From CAWJTN01 sp963845895 (GTDB taxonomy: Bacteria > Patescibacteriota > Microgenomatia > UBA1406 > GWC2-37-13), in contig CAWJTN010000001.1 in assembly GCA_963845895.1 (NCBI GenBank), positions 1 to 64,000 on the forward strand: a stretch of 64,000 nt of DNA, given 5' to 3'. This document shows, one piece after another, positions 16,920 to 25,493 of the stretch. Position numbers and translations under genes: made by a program. Every line of letters begins with the position of its first letter. Position 1 is the first letter of the stretch. Below the pieces are notes generated by a model. It was not told the origin of the DNA and searched no databases. It worked only from the letters and a program-made list of their open reading frames with translations.

Positions 16920-16964
16920 CCCATTCGATAAACTCAGGGTCATAGTGAGTGAAATCGAACTATG
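16917..16964. repeat. Double-hairpin repeat bridging murA stop and next start
   Basis: TGACCC (16917-16922) pairs with GGGTCA (16937-16942), and CATAGT (16941-16946) pairs with ACTATG (16959-16964). The two hairpins share two bases. The left end is murA's TGA and the right end is the ATG of the nucleotidyltransferase gene. The TTCGA...CTCAGGGTCATAGTGAG...TCGAACTATG wording is, from memory, a repeat type frequent in CPR genomes. Confidence 0.65.
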
Positions 16965-18170
16965 AAAAAAATAAAAAATATCTTAATTTTGGCCGCTGGT
17001 GACAGCACCCGTTTTTGGCCACTAACTAAAAAAAGTTATTTTCCATTTTTAGGAAAACCACTAATCTTGTATCTATTAGAAAATCTCATCGAATTGACAG
17101 AAAACATCACAATTGTAGTCAATCCCTCAGATGTACAATCGATTAAACGATTGGACAACAATAAATTCAAAATTGTAGTTCAAAAAAATGAATTTAAGGG
17201 TCAAGCTGGAGCAGTTCTTTCAGCAAAAAATTCCTTCAAAGGAGAAGTTTCAATTATGAACGCTGAAGATATTTTTAATTATAAAATCTTGTATCAATGT
17301 ATTAATACATTGAGTCAAACAAAAGCCGATTGTTTGTTTGTAGGAATAAAAGTTAAGAACTATTTTTCCGGAGGTTATTTGAAATTTCAGAATAAGCGTG
17401 TTGTAGAAATCGTTGAAAAACCCAGTCCTGATAAAACACCATCGGATATTGTAAAACTAGTGATTGATTACTTTAAGGATTTCGATTTATTAATCAAAAC
17501 ATTAGAAACAACTAAAACTACTCAAGACAACCAATATGAGGAGGGAATTAATAAATTACTTAAACAAAATATCAAATCTGAATATTTTTTATATAAAAAC
17601 TATTGGTATCCTCTAAAATATCCATGGCACGTATTGTCAGTCATGAAATATTTCCTCTCCACTTTAAATAATGAAGTAAGATTAGGAAAAAATGTTAAAA
17701 TTGCCAAAACTGCAAAAATTGTTGGTCCCTGTTTTATTGGAGACAACACTGTTATTGGTGATTTTGCTCTGGTTAGGGAGAGTAATATTGGGAAAAACTG
17801 TGTTGTTGGCGGCTATAGCGAGGTCACAAGATCATATCTTGGAGATAACGTGATGCTCCACAGAAATTATGTCGGGGACTCTGTTCTTGCAAAAAACGTA
17901 ATGTTTGGAGCCGAAGCTACAATAGCCAACTTTAGATTTGACAAAAAAAATATTAAATCGAACGTTGATAGAGTTAGAATTGATACTGGTTTGACCAAAT
18001 TTGGTGCAGTTGTTGGAGAAAGTTCAAAAATTGGAGTAAACACAACGTTGTTGCCAGGAATAAAAATAGGAAGTAATACTTTCGTTGCGCCTGGACATAC
18101 TATAGCCGAAGACGTTGAAGATGGAATGTTTGTTAGAAAAGGGGTCAGAAAAAACAATTTAACAATATAA
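16962..18170 (+). CDS. Sugar nucleotidyltransferase with left-handed beta-helix (GlmU-like)
   Basis: Two-domain protein of 402 residues. The N-terminal nucleotidyltransferase domain begins ILAAGDSTRFWPLTKKSYFPF, the LAAGxxxR loop of sugar-1-phosphate NTP transferases. From about residue 240 to 395 there are hexapeptide repeats (VKIAKTAKIVGPCFIGDNTVIG, IGSNTFVAPGHTI) forming a left-handed beta-helix, as in GlmU. It may make UDP-GlcNAc for MurA or another activated sugar. The helix may be an acyltransferase or only a scaffold. The start codon is supplied by the palindromic repeat upstream. It is three bases ahead of yvcK. Confidence 0.78.
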   Translation: MKKIKNILILAAGDSTRFWPLTKKSYFPFLGKPLILYLLENLIELTENITIVVNPSDVQSIKRLDNNKFKIVVQKNEFKGQAGAVLSAKNSFKGEVSIMNAEDIFNYKILYQCINTLSQTKADCLFVGIKVKNYFSGGYLKFQNKRVVEIVEKPSPDKTPSDIVKLVIDYFKDFDLLIKTLETTKTTQDNQYEEGINKLLKQNIKSEYFLYKNYWYPLKYPWHVLSVMKYFLSTLNNEVRLGKNVKIAKTAKIVGPCFIGDNTVIGDFALVRESNIGKNCVVGGYSEVTRSYLGDNVMLHRNYVGDSVLAKNVMFGAEATIANFRFDKKNIKSNVDRVRIDTGLTKFGAVVGESSKIGVNTTLLPGIKIGSNTFVAPGHTIAEDVEDGMFVRKGVRKNNLTI

Positions 18171-18172
18171 CA

Positions 18173-19144
18173 ATGAAGAAGATCACTGTAATCGGTGGTG
18201 GAACAGGAACATTTGTTGTTTTATCCGGGCTAAAAAACTATAGTCTTGACCTGGGCGTGATAGTTTCAATGATGGACTCAGGTGGCTCAACGGGAAGGTT
18301 AAGAGATCAACTCGGAGTTCTCCCGCCAGGAGATTTGCGACAATGCTTGGTGGCATTATCGGAAGCACCTAGGCTTTGGAGAAAACTTTTCCTTTATCGA
18401 TTTGAGTCGGGTGATTTGGAAGGACATAATTTTGGGAATATCTTTCTTTCAGCTCTGGAAAAAGTATCTACCAACTACGACGAGGTAATAAAAACCGCGT
18501 CTTATGTTTTAAAAACTAAAGGAAAAGTTATTCCTGTCACCTTCCAAAAGACCCACCTATGTATTAAATATGAAGATGGAAAAATAATAAAAGGAGAAGG
18601 AAACATCGAAGAGAATATCGATGAAAAAAACGAAATTTCCGAAGCTTTTCTTGAGCCGTCTGTCGAGTCTAATGAAGCTGCTATCAAAAGAATCAATTCA
18701 TCTAACATAATAATTGTTGGTCCGGGAGATCTTTACACAAGTATTATTCCTGTCTTGCTTGTTGATGGAATAAAAGAAGCAATAAAAAACTCTACAGCGA
18801 AAATAATTTTTGTTATGAATTTGATGACCAAATCTGGACAAACAAATAACTACACAGCTAGTCGACACCTAAAAGATCTAATTAGATATCTCGGGCGTGA
18901 TCCTGAAGTTATTGTTTTAAACTCTGGAAAAATCCCAAAAGAAATCCTAAAATGGTACTTAGCACATAACGAAAATGTTGTTAAGAAAGATCTTAATGAA
19001 AACGGATACAAAGGTCTTGTTATAGAATCGAATCTCATAGATAACCGCTCGTTTGAAAAAAATGTCTCAGACAAATTATCTAGGAGTGTATTACGCCATA
19101 ATCCAAAAAAGTTGGCGAAAACACTTGAAGAATTTATTTTATGA
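18173..19144 (+). CDS. yvcK: Gluconeogenesis factor YvcK (CofD/UPF0052 family)
   Basis: YvcK-family protein that binds UDP-sugars and affects cell-wall synthesis and carbon use in Firmicutes. The N-terminal ITVIGGGTGTFVVLSGL is the nucleotide-sugar loop. MMDSGGSTGRLRDQLGVLPPGDLRQCL is the family signature, and IVGPGDLYTSIIPVLLV and VMNLMTKSGQTNNYTASRHL are also diagnostic. Length 323 is normal. Its place among mur genes and a UDP-sugar synthase fits a role in coordinating precursor supply. Regulation by phosphorylation is known elsewhere but cannot be seen here. Confidence 0.93.
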   Translation: MKKITVIGGGTGTFVVLSGLKNYSLDLGVIVSMMDSGGSTGRLRDQLGVLPPGDLRQCLVALSEAPRLWRKLFLYRFESGDLEGHNFGNIFLSALEKVSTNYDEVIKTASYVLKTKGKVIPVTFQKTHLCIKYEDGKIIKGEGNIEENIDEKNEISEAFLEPSVESNEAAIKRINSSNIIIVGPGDLYTSIIPVLLVDGIKEAIKNSTAKIIFVMNLMTKSGQTNNYTASRHLKDLIRYLGRDPEVIVLNSGKIPKEILKWYLAHNENVVKKDLNENGYKGLVIESNLIDNRSFEKNVSDKLSRSVLRHNPKKLAKTLEEFIL

Positions 19145-19506
19145 TTCAAAAACAACTTTTTTCTTTTAAAAACGCCTTAGAAGGAGTCAGATGGATAATA
19201 AAGACACAAAGAAATTTTAGAATCCATATTTTTTTATCTTTATTAGCTCTTCTTGGCGGTTTTATTTTAAAAATATCAAATGAAGAATTTTTGCTAGTGA
19301 TAGTTATGATTTTTATAGGTTTAGCAATAGAATCTTTTAATACAGCAATCGAGGAGGCTATCGATGCAATCCACAAAGACTATAGTGAAGAAATAAAAGT
19401 TGCCAAAGACGTTTCTGCGGCGGCTATGCTTATTTTTTCAATCGGAGCAATTTTCATTGCCTGTCTTATATTTGTTCCAAGAATATTGAGTTTTTTACAG
19501 TTTTAA
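19141..19506 (+). CDS. dgkA: Undecaprenol/diacylglycerol kinase (DgkA family)
   Basis: Small integral membrane kinase of 121 residues with three hydrophobic segments. FKNALEGVRWIIKTQRNFRIH is the N-terminal amphipathic region, and the active-site segment AIESFNTAIEEAIDAI followed by KVAKDVSAAAML is well conserved. In Gram-positive-type bacteria this family phosphorylates undecaprenol to make the lipid carrier for cell-wall synthesis, which fits its position between yvcK (4-nt overlap) and mraY. Lipid specificity is inferred from context. Confidence 0.9.
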   Translation: MIQKQLFSFKNALEGVRWIIKTQRNFRIHIFLSLLALLGGFILKISNEEFLLVIVMIFIGLAIESFNTAIEEAIDAIHKDYSEEIKVAKDVSAAAMLIFSIGAIFIACLIFVPRILSFLQF

Positions 19507-19536
19507 CATTTGGCATTTGAAATCTAAAATCTTATT

Positions 19537-20574
19537 ATGTCTGTTTATTTATTTATCATAATTGCTTCCTTTATTTTTAATTTTGCTTCCATTATTCCTT
19601 TCATTAACTTTCTTTATAGTAAAAAATTACAAAGAGCTGATCAAAAAACAAAGGATATGTTCAATAAACCCACCCCTGTTTTTGATTTATTTCATTCTCA
19701 TAAAAAAGGCACACCTGTTGGTGGAGGAATATTAATACTCATCAATACAGTTATAATTTTTTTTCTCTTTTTACTACTATATTTTATTTTCAGCAAAAAA
19801 ATAATTACAAACTACCCATCAATAATCTCGGAAATTAAAATACTCATTTTCACTTTTATATCTTTTGGAATTTTAGGGTTATATGATGATTTTAAAAAAA
19901 TGTTTTTTTTAGGCGAAGAAAAATTTTTCGGGTTAAGACTCAGGCATAAATTTATTTTTGAGGTTATACTGTCACTTATCATTTCCTACTGGATGTATAC
20001 AGAGCTAAAAATAAGTATTATCCACATCCCTTTTGTTGGTGTTTTTGATATAGGTTGGTATTATGTTTTTTTCTCAAGTTTTGTTATTGTTGCATTTGCA
20101 AATGCCGTAAACATAACCGATGGATTAGATGGTCTTGCTTCTGGAGTTTTACTTTTCTCTTTGGCAAGTTTTTGGGCTGTTGCAAGATTAATACTTGATG
20201 TTCCCACCACAATTTTTATAGCAAGTTGGCTTGGAGGTCTTATGGCTTTTCTCTATTTCAATATATATCCCGCTAGAATATTTTTGGGAGACTCAGGCGC
20301 TCTATCATTCGGTGCCACATTTGCTGTTATCGGGTTGGTCTTAGGCAAAGCTTTTGCCCTACCAATTGTAGGTGGAGTTTTTGTTATAGAAATTTTAAGT
20401 TCTACTGTCCAACTTTTAGCAAAAAAGTATTTAAAAAGAAAAGTATTAAAGGTAGCTCCTTTTCATCTTCTTTTACAATTGAACGGCTGGGAAGAACCTA
20501 AAGTAGTCATGAGGCTGTGGATAATCTCAATTCTTTTTGCAATCTTCGGGCTTATGGTAGCATTTGCAAAATGA
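19537..20574 (+). CDS. mraY: Phospho-N-acetylmuramoyl-pentapeptide-transferase MraY
   Basis: Polytopic membrane enzyme, about 10 helices, that attaches phospho-MurNAc-pentapeptide to undecaprenyl phosphate, giving lipid I. Visible are the DQKTKDMFNKPTPVFDLFH and GTPVGGGI segments of the first cytoplasmic loop, GLYDDFKKM with the Asp pair, the signature NAVNITDGLDGLASG, FLGDSGALSFGA, and the C-terminal APFHLLLQLNGWEEPKVVMRLW. Length 345 is typical. Its TGA stop is the left end of a palindromic repeat. The 30 bp before it hold no strong ribosome-binding site. Confidence 0.95.
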   Translation: MSVYLFIIIASFIFNFASIIPFINFLYSKKLQRADQKTKDMFNKPTPVFDLFHSHKKGTPVGGGILILINTVIIFFLFLLLYFIFSKKIITNYPSIISEIKILIFTFISFGILGLYDDFKKMFFLGEEKFFGLRLRHKFIFEVILSLIISYWMYTELKISIIHIPFVGVFDIGWYYVFFSSFVIVAFANAVNITDGLDGLASGVLLFSLASFWAVARLILDVPTTIFIASWLGGLMAFLYFNIYPARIFLGDSGALSFGATFAVIGLVLGKAFALPIVGGVFVIEILSSTVQLLAKKYLKRKVLKVAPFHLLLQLNGWEEPKVVMRLWIISILFAIFGLMVAFAK

Positions 20575-20622
20575 CAGTGATAATTCATTAATTCCACTGT
20601 CATCCTGAACGAAGTGAAGGAT
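20572..20622. repeat. Palindromic repeat between mraY and ftsK
   Basis: TGACAGTG (20572-20579) pairs with CACTGTCA (20595-20602), and is followed by TCCTGAACGAAGTGAAGGAT (20603-20622), whose ends ATCCT/AGGAT can also pair. The left arm is mraY's stop codon. The second half recurs inside murC. Because mraY and ftsK converge here the structure may help end both transcripts, but it has no T-tract. Confidence 0.6.
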
Positions 20623-20629
20623 CCCTTTA

Positions 20630-22735
20630 TTAACTATTATCATCGCTTGTTTGCATACCTCTCTTCAAAACCTCTCTTGGTTTTGAACCTTCAGCAGGAC
20701 TGACATAACCTGCCTGTTCCAGCTGATCAAGAAGTCTTGCAGCTCTGGCATATCCAATTTTGAACTTTCTTTGAAGAAGCGAAGCGGATGCTTTGTCAAA
20801 CTGTAAAATTAGATCCACGGCTTGATTGAAAAAAGCATCCTTGTCTCCTCCATCTTGTATCATATATGTGCCTCCACGCCCAGGCACTAGAGATATATCC
20901 TGCTTGATAACTTCTTCCGTATAATGTACCTCAGGAACTTGTACTCTTAAGAAATTAACCAGTTGATTAACCTCTTTCTCTGTTAGAAAGGGTCCTTGGA
21001 TTCTTTTTGGTTTAGCTTGATCTGGAGGTAAAAATAACATATCACCTTTTCCTAAAAGTTTTTCTGCTCCGGGCATGTCAATAATGACCCTTGAATCAAT
21101 CATCGAAGATACGTTAAAAGCGATACGTGTTGGGATATTGGCTTTCATCAAACCAGTTATGACGTCAACAGATGGTCTCTGGGTTGCTAAGATTAGATGA
21201 ATTCCTGTTGCCCTTGACATCTGAGCGATACGAGTAATAAGATCTTCTGCATTACCAGGCGCAAAGATCATAAGATCAGCCAACTCGTCTATTACAAACA
21301 AAATGTAGGGTTTCTTCTGCATACCTTCTATTGCGTTGTAACCTTCTAAATTTCTTGCACCTGCTTTTGAAAACTCTTTATATCTGTTTTCCATCTCCGA
21401 AACCGTCCACTTTAAGGCCGAAACAATTTTTTCTGGTTCTACGACCACTTCGGTTAAAAGATGAGGAATTCCGTTATATTGAGTCAACTCGACTCTTTTT
21501 GGATCAACAAGTATCATTCGAAGTTCATCAGGTTTTGTCCTAAAAAGAAAAGTACTTATCCAAGCGTTTAAAAGTACACTTTTGCCTGACCCTGTTGCTC
21601 CGGCAATCAATACGTGAGGCATTTTATCTATACTTGCGGCCTGTGGTTGGCCTGAAACATCTAGTCCTAATGGAATTAATAAAGGATCAAAATTATCTGT
21701 AAACAAAGGAGAAGAAAGCATTCTTTTTAAGGTAACAATCTCTGGTTTTCTGTTAGGAATCTCGATGCCTACTAATGCTCTCCCCGGTATGGGGGCCTCA
21801 ATTCTGACTTGACCCGTTGGGGCGGCTAAAGCTAAAGCTAGATCGTTCCCTAAGGCAGTAATTCTAGAAAGCTTTGTACCTCTGGTAATCTGCAATGCAT
21901 ATTGTGTAACCGCAGGACCGTTATTTATCTCATCAACATGGGCTCTAATTCCAAAACTCTCAAGTGTTTTTTCGATCATATCTGCATTATATTTGACGTC
22001 ACCCCTGTCAGCTTCTTTTTGAGTTACATCGGCAAGAAGAGTCAGAGGTGGATAGACCCAGGCTGTCTTAGAGACAGACGATAAAGGTCTTATGGTTATC
22101 TGCTTTGAATCTTCCTTTTTTAGTGGAACTGTGTCATTTCTTATATATTCTTGTTGTTTGAATAATCCTTCCTCTTCTTTTCTTACTGTTTTATCGGCAA
22201 CTGATCTAAAAAAATAGGATTTCACAAAGTTAAAACCAGCTTTAGATAAGTTAAAGAGAAACAAAACAAAAACGTCAATTGAGGTATCAAGAAACAATAT
22301 CAAACCAACAAAAAATATTACTCCAAGTATCACGACTGCTCCCAAAAGAGTGAAGTCTAAGCTTAAATTGGAAAAAATTAGCTGTCCAGATTCTCCCGAT
22401 TGAAAGATTCCAAGAAGTGATAAAAAAACCAAAATTAAACCACCGGATATGTTAAACTTTATGAACTTAAGTTTTTTTGTATTAAAAAAGTGACCCGACA
22501 ATAAAATAAGGACAAAGGGAAAAAGTATTGCCAATCCTCCCAGTTTCCCAACCAAAAAATCGTTTATTTTAAAAAGTATTCTTCCCTGTCCCTCCGGAGT
22601 AAAGTTTTTAAGGTAAGAAATTAAAAGAACCACTGATGCTCCGATTAGAATAAATCCTAAAACGTTAAGAATTGTTTGTTTATTTATTTTGAATTTTAAA
22701 AAGGGAATACGAATCAAAGTTTTTCTTCTTGCCAT
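20630..22735 (-). CDS. ftsK: DNA translocase FtsK/SpoIIIE
   Basis: Septal DNA pump that clears and aligns chromosome termini during division. The N-terminus has four predicted membrane helices (about residues 20-165). The alpha/beta motor contains Walker A GATGSGKSVLLNAW, Walker B YILFVIDELADLM, and LILATQRPSVDVITG. A C-terminal winged-helix gamma domain follows (FDKASASLLQRKFKIGYARAARLLDQLE), which reads KOPS-like DNA motifs in relatives. I chose the ATG at 22735 (MARRKTLIRI). A TTG 45 nt upstream would add an unlikely N-terminal stretch. It lies downstream of pnp on the same strand. Confidence 0.94.
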   Translation of the reverse strand: MARRKTLIRIPFLKFKINKQTILNVLGFILIGASVVLLISYLKNFTPEGQGRILFKINDFLVGKLGGLAILFPFVLILLSGHFFNTKKLKFIKFNISGGLILVFLSLLGIFQSGESGQLIFSNLSLDFTLLGAVVILGVIFFVGLILFLDTSIDVFVLFLFNLSKAGFNFVKSYFFRSVADKTVRKEEEGLFKQQEYIRNDTVPLKKEDSKQITIRPLSSVSKTAWVYPPLTLLADVTQKEADRGDVKYNADMIEKTLESFGIRAHVDEINNGPAVTQYALQITRGTKLSRITALGNDLALALAAPTGQVRIEAPIPGRALVGIEIPNRKPEIVTLKRMLSSPLFTDNFDPLLIPLGLDVSGQPQAASIDKMPHVLIAGATGSGKSVLLNAWISTFLFRTKPDELRMILVDPKRVELTQYNGIPHLLTEVVVEPEKIVSALKWTVSEMENRYKEFSKAGARNLEGYNAIEGMQKKPYILFVIDELADLMIFAPGNAEDLITRIAQMSRATGIHLILATQRPSVDVITGLMKANIPTRIAFNVSSMIDSRVIIDMPGAEKLLGKGDMLFLPPDQAKPKRIQGPFLTEKEVNQLVNFLRVQVPEVHYTEEVIKQDISLVPGRGGTYMIQDGGDKDAFFNQAVDLILQFDKASASLLQRKFKIGYARAARLLDQLEQAGYVSPAEGSKPREVLKRGMQTSDDNS

Positions 22736-22786
22736 AGTAAGATTGTAAATCGTAAAAGAACTAAATTCAAGCCAAAACAAGAATCA

Positions 22787-24868
22787 TTAGATCATCTGAA
22801 GATTTATGCGGCCTTGGTTGTCGATTTGGTAGACTTTAACTTTAACTCTCTGCCCGATTTTTACTACCTGATGAGGATCTCGAACAAATCCCTTCCCCAT
22901 CTTGGAAACATGAACTAGACCTTCTTTTCCCGGAAGTATCTCAACGAATGCACCAAAAGGTAGGATTCTTTTTACTTCGCCTTCAAACTCCTCACCAACC
23001 TCAACTTCTCTAGTAATGTTTTCAATGAGTTTTGCCGCCTCTTCAACTTTATCCTTATCTAAACCGCTTATTGTTACTTTTCCATCATCAGAAACATTAA
23101 TCTCCGTCTGGGTTTTGGCAATTAAGCTTCTTATATTTTTACCTCCCGGCCCAATTATCTCACCAATTTTTTCCTGTGGAGGAGTCAGAACCATGACTTT
23201 GGGAGCAAACTTTGATATCTCTGTTCTTGGTTTTTCAATCGCTTTTTTCATCGATTCAAGAATAAAAAGTCTCGCTTTTTTAGCTTTTGTCACCGTCTCA
23301 TTAATCATTTCGTCCGTCAATCCGTTATTCTTTACATCTAGTTGGATGGCCGTAATTCCATCTTCCGTACCAGCTACCTTAAAATCCATCTCACCTGAAA
23401 AATCCTCGATACCCATGATGTCTGTCAAAATCACATATTCTTTGTCAGACTTTGATACTAAACCCATAGCTATCCCGGCAACTAGGGCTTTAATAGGAAC
23501 ACCTGCATCCATTAATGCCAAGGTAGAGCCGCAGGCAGATGCCATTGAGGTTGAGCCGTTGGAAGATAAAACTTCAGAAACAACTCTTATTGTGTAAGGA
23601 AAATCTTTTTGAGTAGGAAGCACTGGTTCGATCGCTTTCTCGGCCAATGCTCCATGGCCGATCTCTCTTCGTGATGGAAAACCAATCCGACCGGTTTCTC
23701 CAACAGAATAGGGAGGCATATAATAATGGTGGATATATCTTTTAGCTTCTTCACCTTCTGGGCTCTCAATCAACTGTTCAAGACTTGGCGCCCCTAAAGT
23801 AACGATCGATAATACTTGAGTGTCTCCTCTTTGAAAAATTGCTGATCCATGTGTTCTTGGCAGGATCGACACTTCAGAACTTAATTTTCTCACCTCATCA
23901 GGATTTCTACCGTCAATTCTTTTTTTAGTTTTTAAAATATTTTCCCTGATTTTTTGTTTACTTAGATAATCTACAGCTTTTGTGATTGTTTTTCTATCAA
24001 ATTCTTCCTTATATTTCTCATATATTTCGGAAACGACAACTTCCAAAGCCTCATCGTTATCAAATTCTTTTTCGGCTTTTTTAAGAATTAGGTCGTTTAT
24101 ATGTTTTTGATAATCTTTTTTTAAAATTTTAAGTATCTTATCGTCGATCAATTTTCCTGACGAAACCTCTTTAACGGAGTGGACTTTCTTTGCCATTTTT
24201 TCAATAAAATCTATTATTTTTTTGTTTTCTTTCTTTGCAAGTTCAATCCCTTCTAAAATTATTTTTTCCGAAATTACTTCCGCTTCAGCTTCGATCATCA
24301 CTACTTTCTCTTTATTAGATGAAACTATCAAGTCCATTACCGAGTATTTTTGATCATCTTCTGTCGGATTAACCACCAATGTCCCTTCAGACTCATTTTT
24401 TATATATCCTACCCTTATCGTGGAAATTGGGCCTTCCCAAGGTATTGTTGATAATTTAAGAGCCGCAGAAGTTGCAACAGCTGAAAGAATTTCTGGAGAA
24501 TTAACACCATCAACTGACAGTAAAGTGATAATTATCTGGATGTCTTTTCTGTAATTTTGAGGAAAAAGTGGCCTGATTGATCTATCTATTATTCTTGCCT
24601 TTAAAACTGCGTCATCCGAAGGTCTCCCCTCTCTTTTTACCCATCTTGATCCTTTTATCCTTCCTCCAGCATATAATTTTTCAACATATTCTACTTGCAA
24701 GGGAAGGTAATCTATCTCCTCTCTTTCATTCCCAACTGTGACAGTGACTAAAACACAGGTATCTCCAAGTTTACCAAATATTGACATTGTGGCCTGTCTT
24801 GCTAATTTACCTGTCTGGAGGATTAATTTTTGCCCATTAATCTCAATGGAGTCCTCAATAATATTCAT
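22787..24868 (-). CDS. pnp: Polyribonucleotide nucleotidyltransferase (PNPase)
   Basis: Phosphorolytic 3'-5' exoribonuclease, main enzyme of mRNA turnover. Two RNase PH domains are visible. The second carries the active-site segment FQRGDTQVL, then YSVGETGRIGFPSRREIGHGALAE and VLSSNGSTSMASACG, with DIMGIEDFSGEMDFKVAGT supplying the catalytic Asp residues. A KH domain (IIGPGGKNIRSL) and an S1 domain (GAFVEILPGKEGLVHVSK) close the 693-residue protein, the standard length. It overlaps rpsO by four bases, the classic rpsO-pnp operon. Confidence 0.96.
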   Translation of the reverse strand: MNIIEDSIEINGQKLILQTGKLARQATMSIFGKLGDTCVLVTVTVGNEREEIDYLPLQVEYVEKLYAGGRIKGSRWVKREGRPSDDAVLKARIIDRSIRPLFPQNYRKDIQIIITLLSVDGVNSPEILSAVATSAALKLSTIPWEGPISTIRVGYIKNESEGTLVVNPTEDDQKYSVMDLIVSSNKEKVVMIEAEAEVISEKIILEGIELAKKENKKIIDFIEKMAKKVHSVKEVSSGKLIDDKILKILKKDYQKHINDLILKKAEKEFDNDEALEVVVSEIYEKYKEEFDRKTITKAVDYLSKQKIRENILKTKKRIDGRNPDEVRKLSSEVSILPRTHGSAIFQRGDTQVLSIVTLGAPSLEQLIESPEGEEAKRYIHHYYMPPYSVGETGRIGFPSRREIGHGALAEKAIEPVLPTQKDFPYTIRVVSEVLSSNGSTSMASACGSTLALMDAGVPIKALVAGIAMGLVSKSDKEYVILTDIMGIEDFSGEMDFKVAGTEDGITAIQLDVKNNGLTDEMINETVTKAKKARLFILESMKKAIEKPRTEISKFAPKVMVLTPPQEKIGEIIGPGGKNIRSLIAKTQTEINVSDDGKVTISGLDKDKVEEAAKLIENITREVEVGEEFEGEVKRILPFGAFVEILPGKEGLVHVSKMGKGFVRDPHQVVKIGQRVKVKVYQIDNQGRINLQMI

Positions 24869-25134
24869 TTCTTCAAACCAAGTTTGGATATCAATTTTTT
24901 ATAACGTTTTTCGTCCAATTTTGAAAGATAGTTTAAAATTCTTCTCCTTTTGGCTATAACTTTCAATAGTCCTCTTCTTGAATGATTATCTTTTTTATTT
25001 ACATCCAAATGTAGGGTAAGTTTAGTTATTTTGTGAGTCAAAAGTGCTACCTGAACTTCCGGTGAACCTGTGTCACCCTTTTTCTGGGCGAACTCTTCTA
25101 TTATTTTTTGTTTGTCTTCTGGTAATTTCACCAT
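24865..25134 (-). CDS. rpsO: 30S ribosomal protein S15
   Basis: Primary 16S rRNA-binding protein of the small-subunit platform. The 89-residue length and motifs GDTGSPEVQVALLT, HLDVNKKDNHSRRGLL and KRRRILNYLSKLDEKRY are diagnostic, with the rRNA-contacting His/Asp segment intact. It heads a two-gene operon with pnp. A -10 box lies about 20 nt upstream on the minus strand, within a palindromic ATTATAAT that may also serve the divergent small membrane-protein gene. Confidence 0.97.
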   Translation of the reverse strand: MVKLPEDKQKIIEEFAQKKGDTGSPEVQVALLTHKITKLTLHLDVNKKDNHSRRGLLKVIAKRRRILNYLSKLDEKRYKKLISKLGLKK

Positions 25135-25154
25135 ATTAAAAAATTTGTTCTAAA

Positions 25155-25162
25155 ATTATAAT
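25155..25162. promoter_or_regulatory. Bidirectional -10 element (rpsO and small membrane protein gene)
   Basis: ATTATAAT reads TATAAT on both strands (plus 25157-25162, minus 25160-25155), placed 20 nt before the rpsO start on one side and about 36 nt before the small membrane-protein start on the other. No -35 boxes are clear. Confidence 0.4.
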
Positions 25163-25198
25163 TGATAAGTAAGTTTGTTGCAAGTCGATTTCTTTTAT

Positions 25199-25474
25199 AT
25201 GAAACTAGTTTTGCCCTTTTTGACAGCTTTAATTATAACTTTATTCATCCTATTTATACCTCCCAAAAATATTTGGACAGTTGCTTTTATGTCACTTCTT
25301 ATTTCCGGCTTGATATATTTTCTATTAAAACTAATTTTACCTAAAAAACTCTCCTTGTTAGTTTTATTGTTTGTCTTTTTTGCTCTTCTTCTTTTGGCAC
25401 TTAAACTTTTGGATGTTGTAAACTTTTTGCTTCTTTTAAGTCTTTTTGTTGGCATATTAACTCTTATTAAATAA
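25199..25474 (+). CDS. Small hydrophobic membrane protein, unknown function
   Basis: About 91 residues, almost all hydrophobic, forming three or four membrane segments separated by short basic stretches (PPK, LPKK). No family is recognised. The ATG at 25199 starts MKLVLPFLTALIITLF. A TTG 24 nt upstream would add a less plausible N-terminus. It lies alone between divergent rpsO and metG, 19 nt before metG. The strong Leu/Phe bias makes chance openness possible, but a membrane protein is more likely. No function is proposed. Confidence 0.55.
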   Translation: MKLVLPFLTALIITLFILFIPPKNIWTVAFMSLLISGLIYFLLKLILPKKLSLLVLLFVFFALLLLALKLLDVVNFLLLLSLFVGILTLIK

Positions 25475-25481
25475 CTTTTGT

Positions 25482-25487
25482 TAAAAT
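25482..25487 (+). promoter_or_regulatory. Extended -10 promoter of metG (leaderless)
   Basis: TGT followed by TAAAAT at 25482-25487, six bases before the metG ATG at 25494. Transcription would begin at or next to the A of the start codon. Confidence 0.5.
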
Positions 25488-25493
25488 ATATCC

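Noticed and set aside
23016..23597. 193-residue plus-strand frame over pnp
   Set aside because: It is a shadow of the PNPase gene, with composition and Ser/Ile bias expected of antisense sequence.
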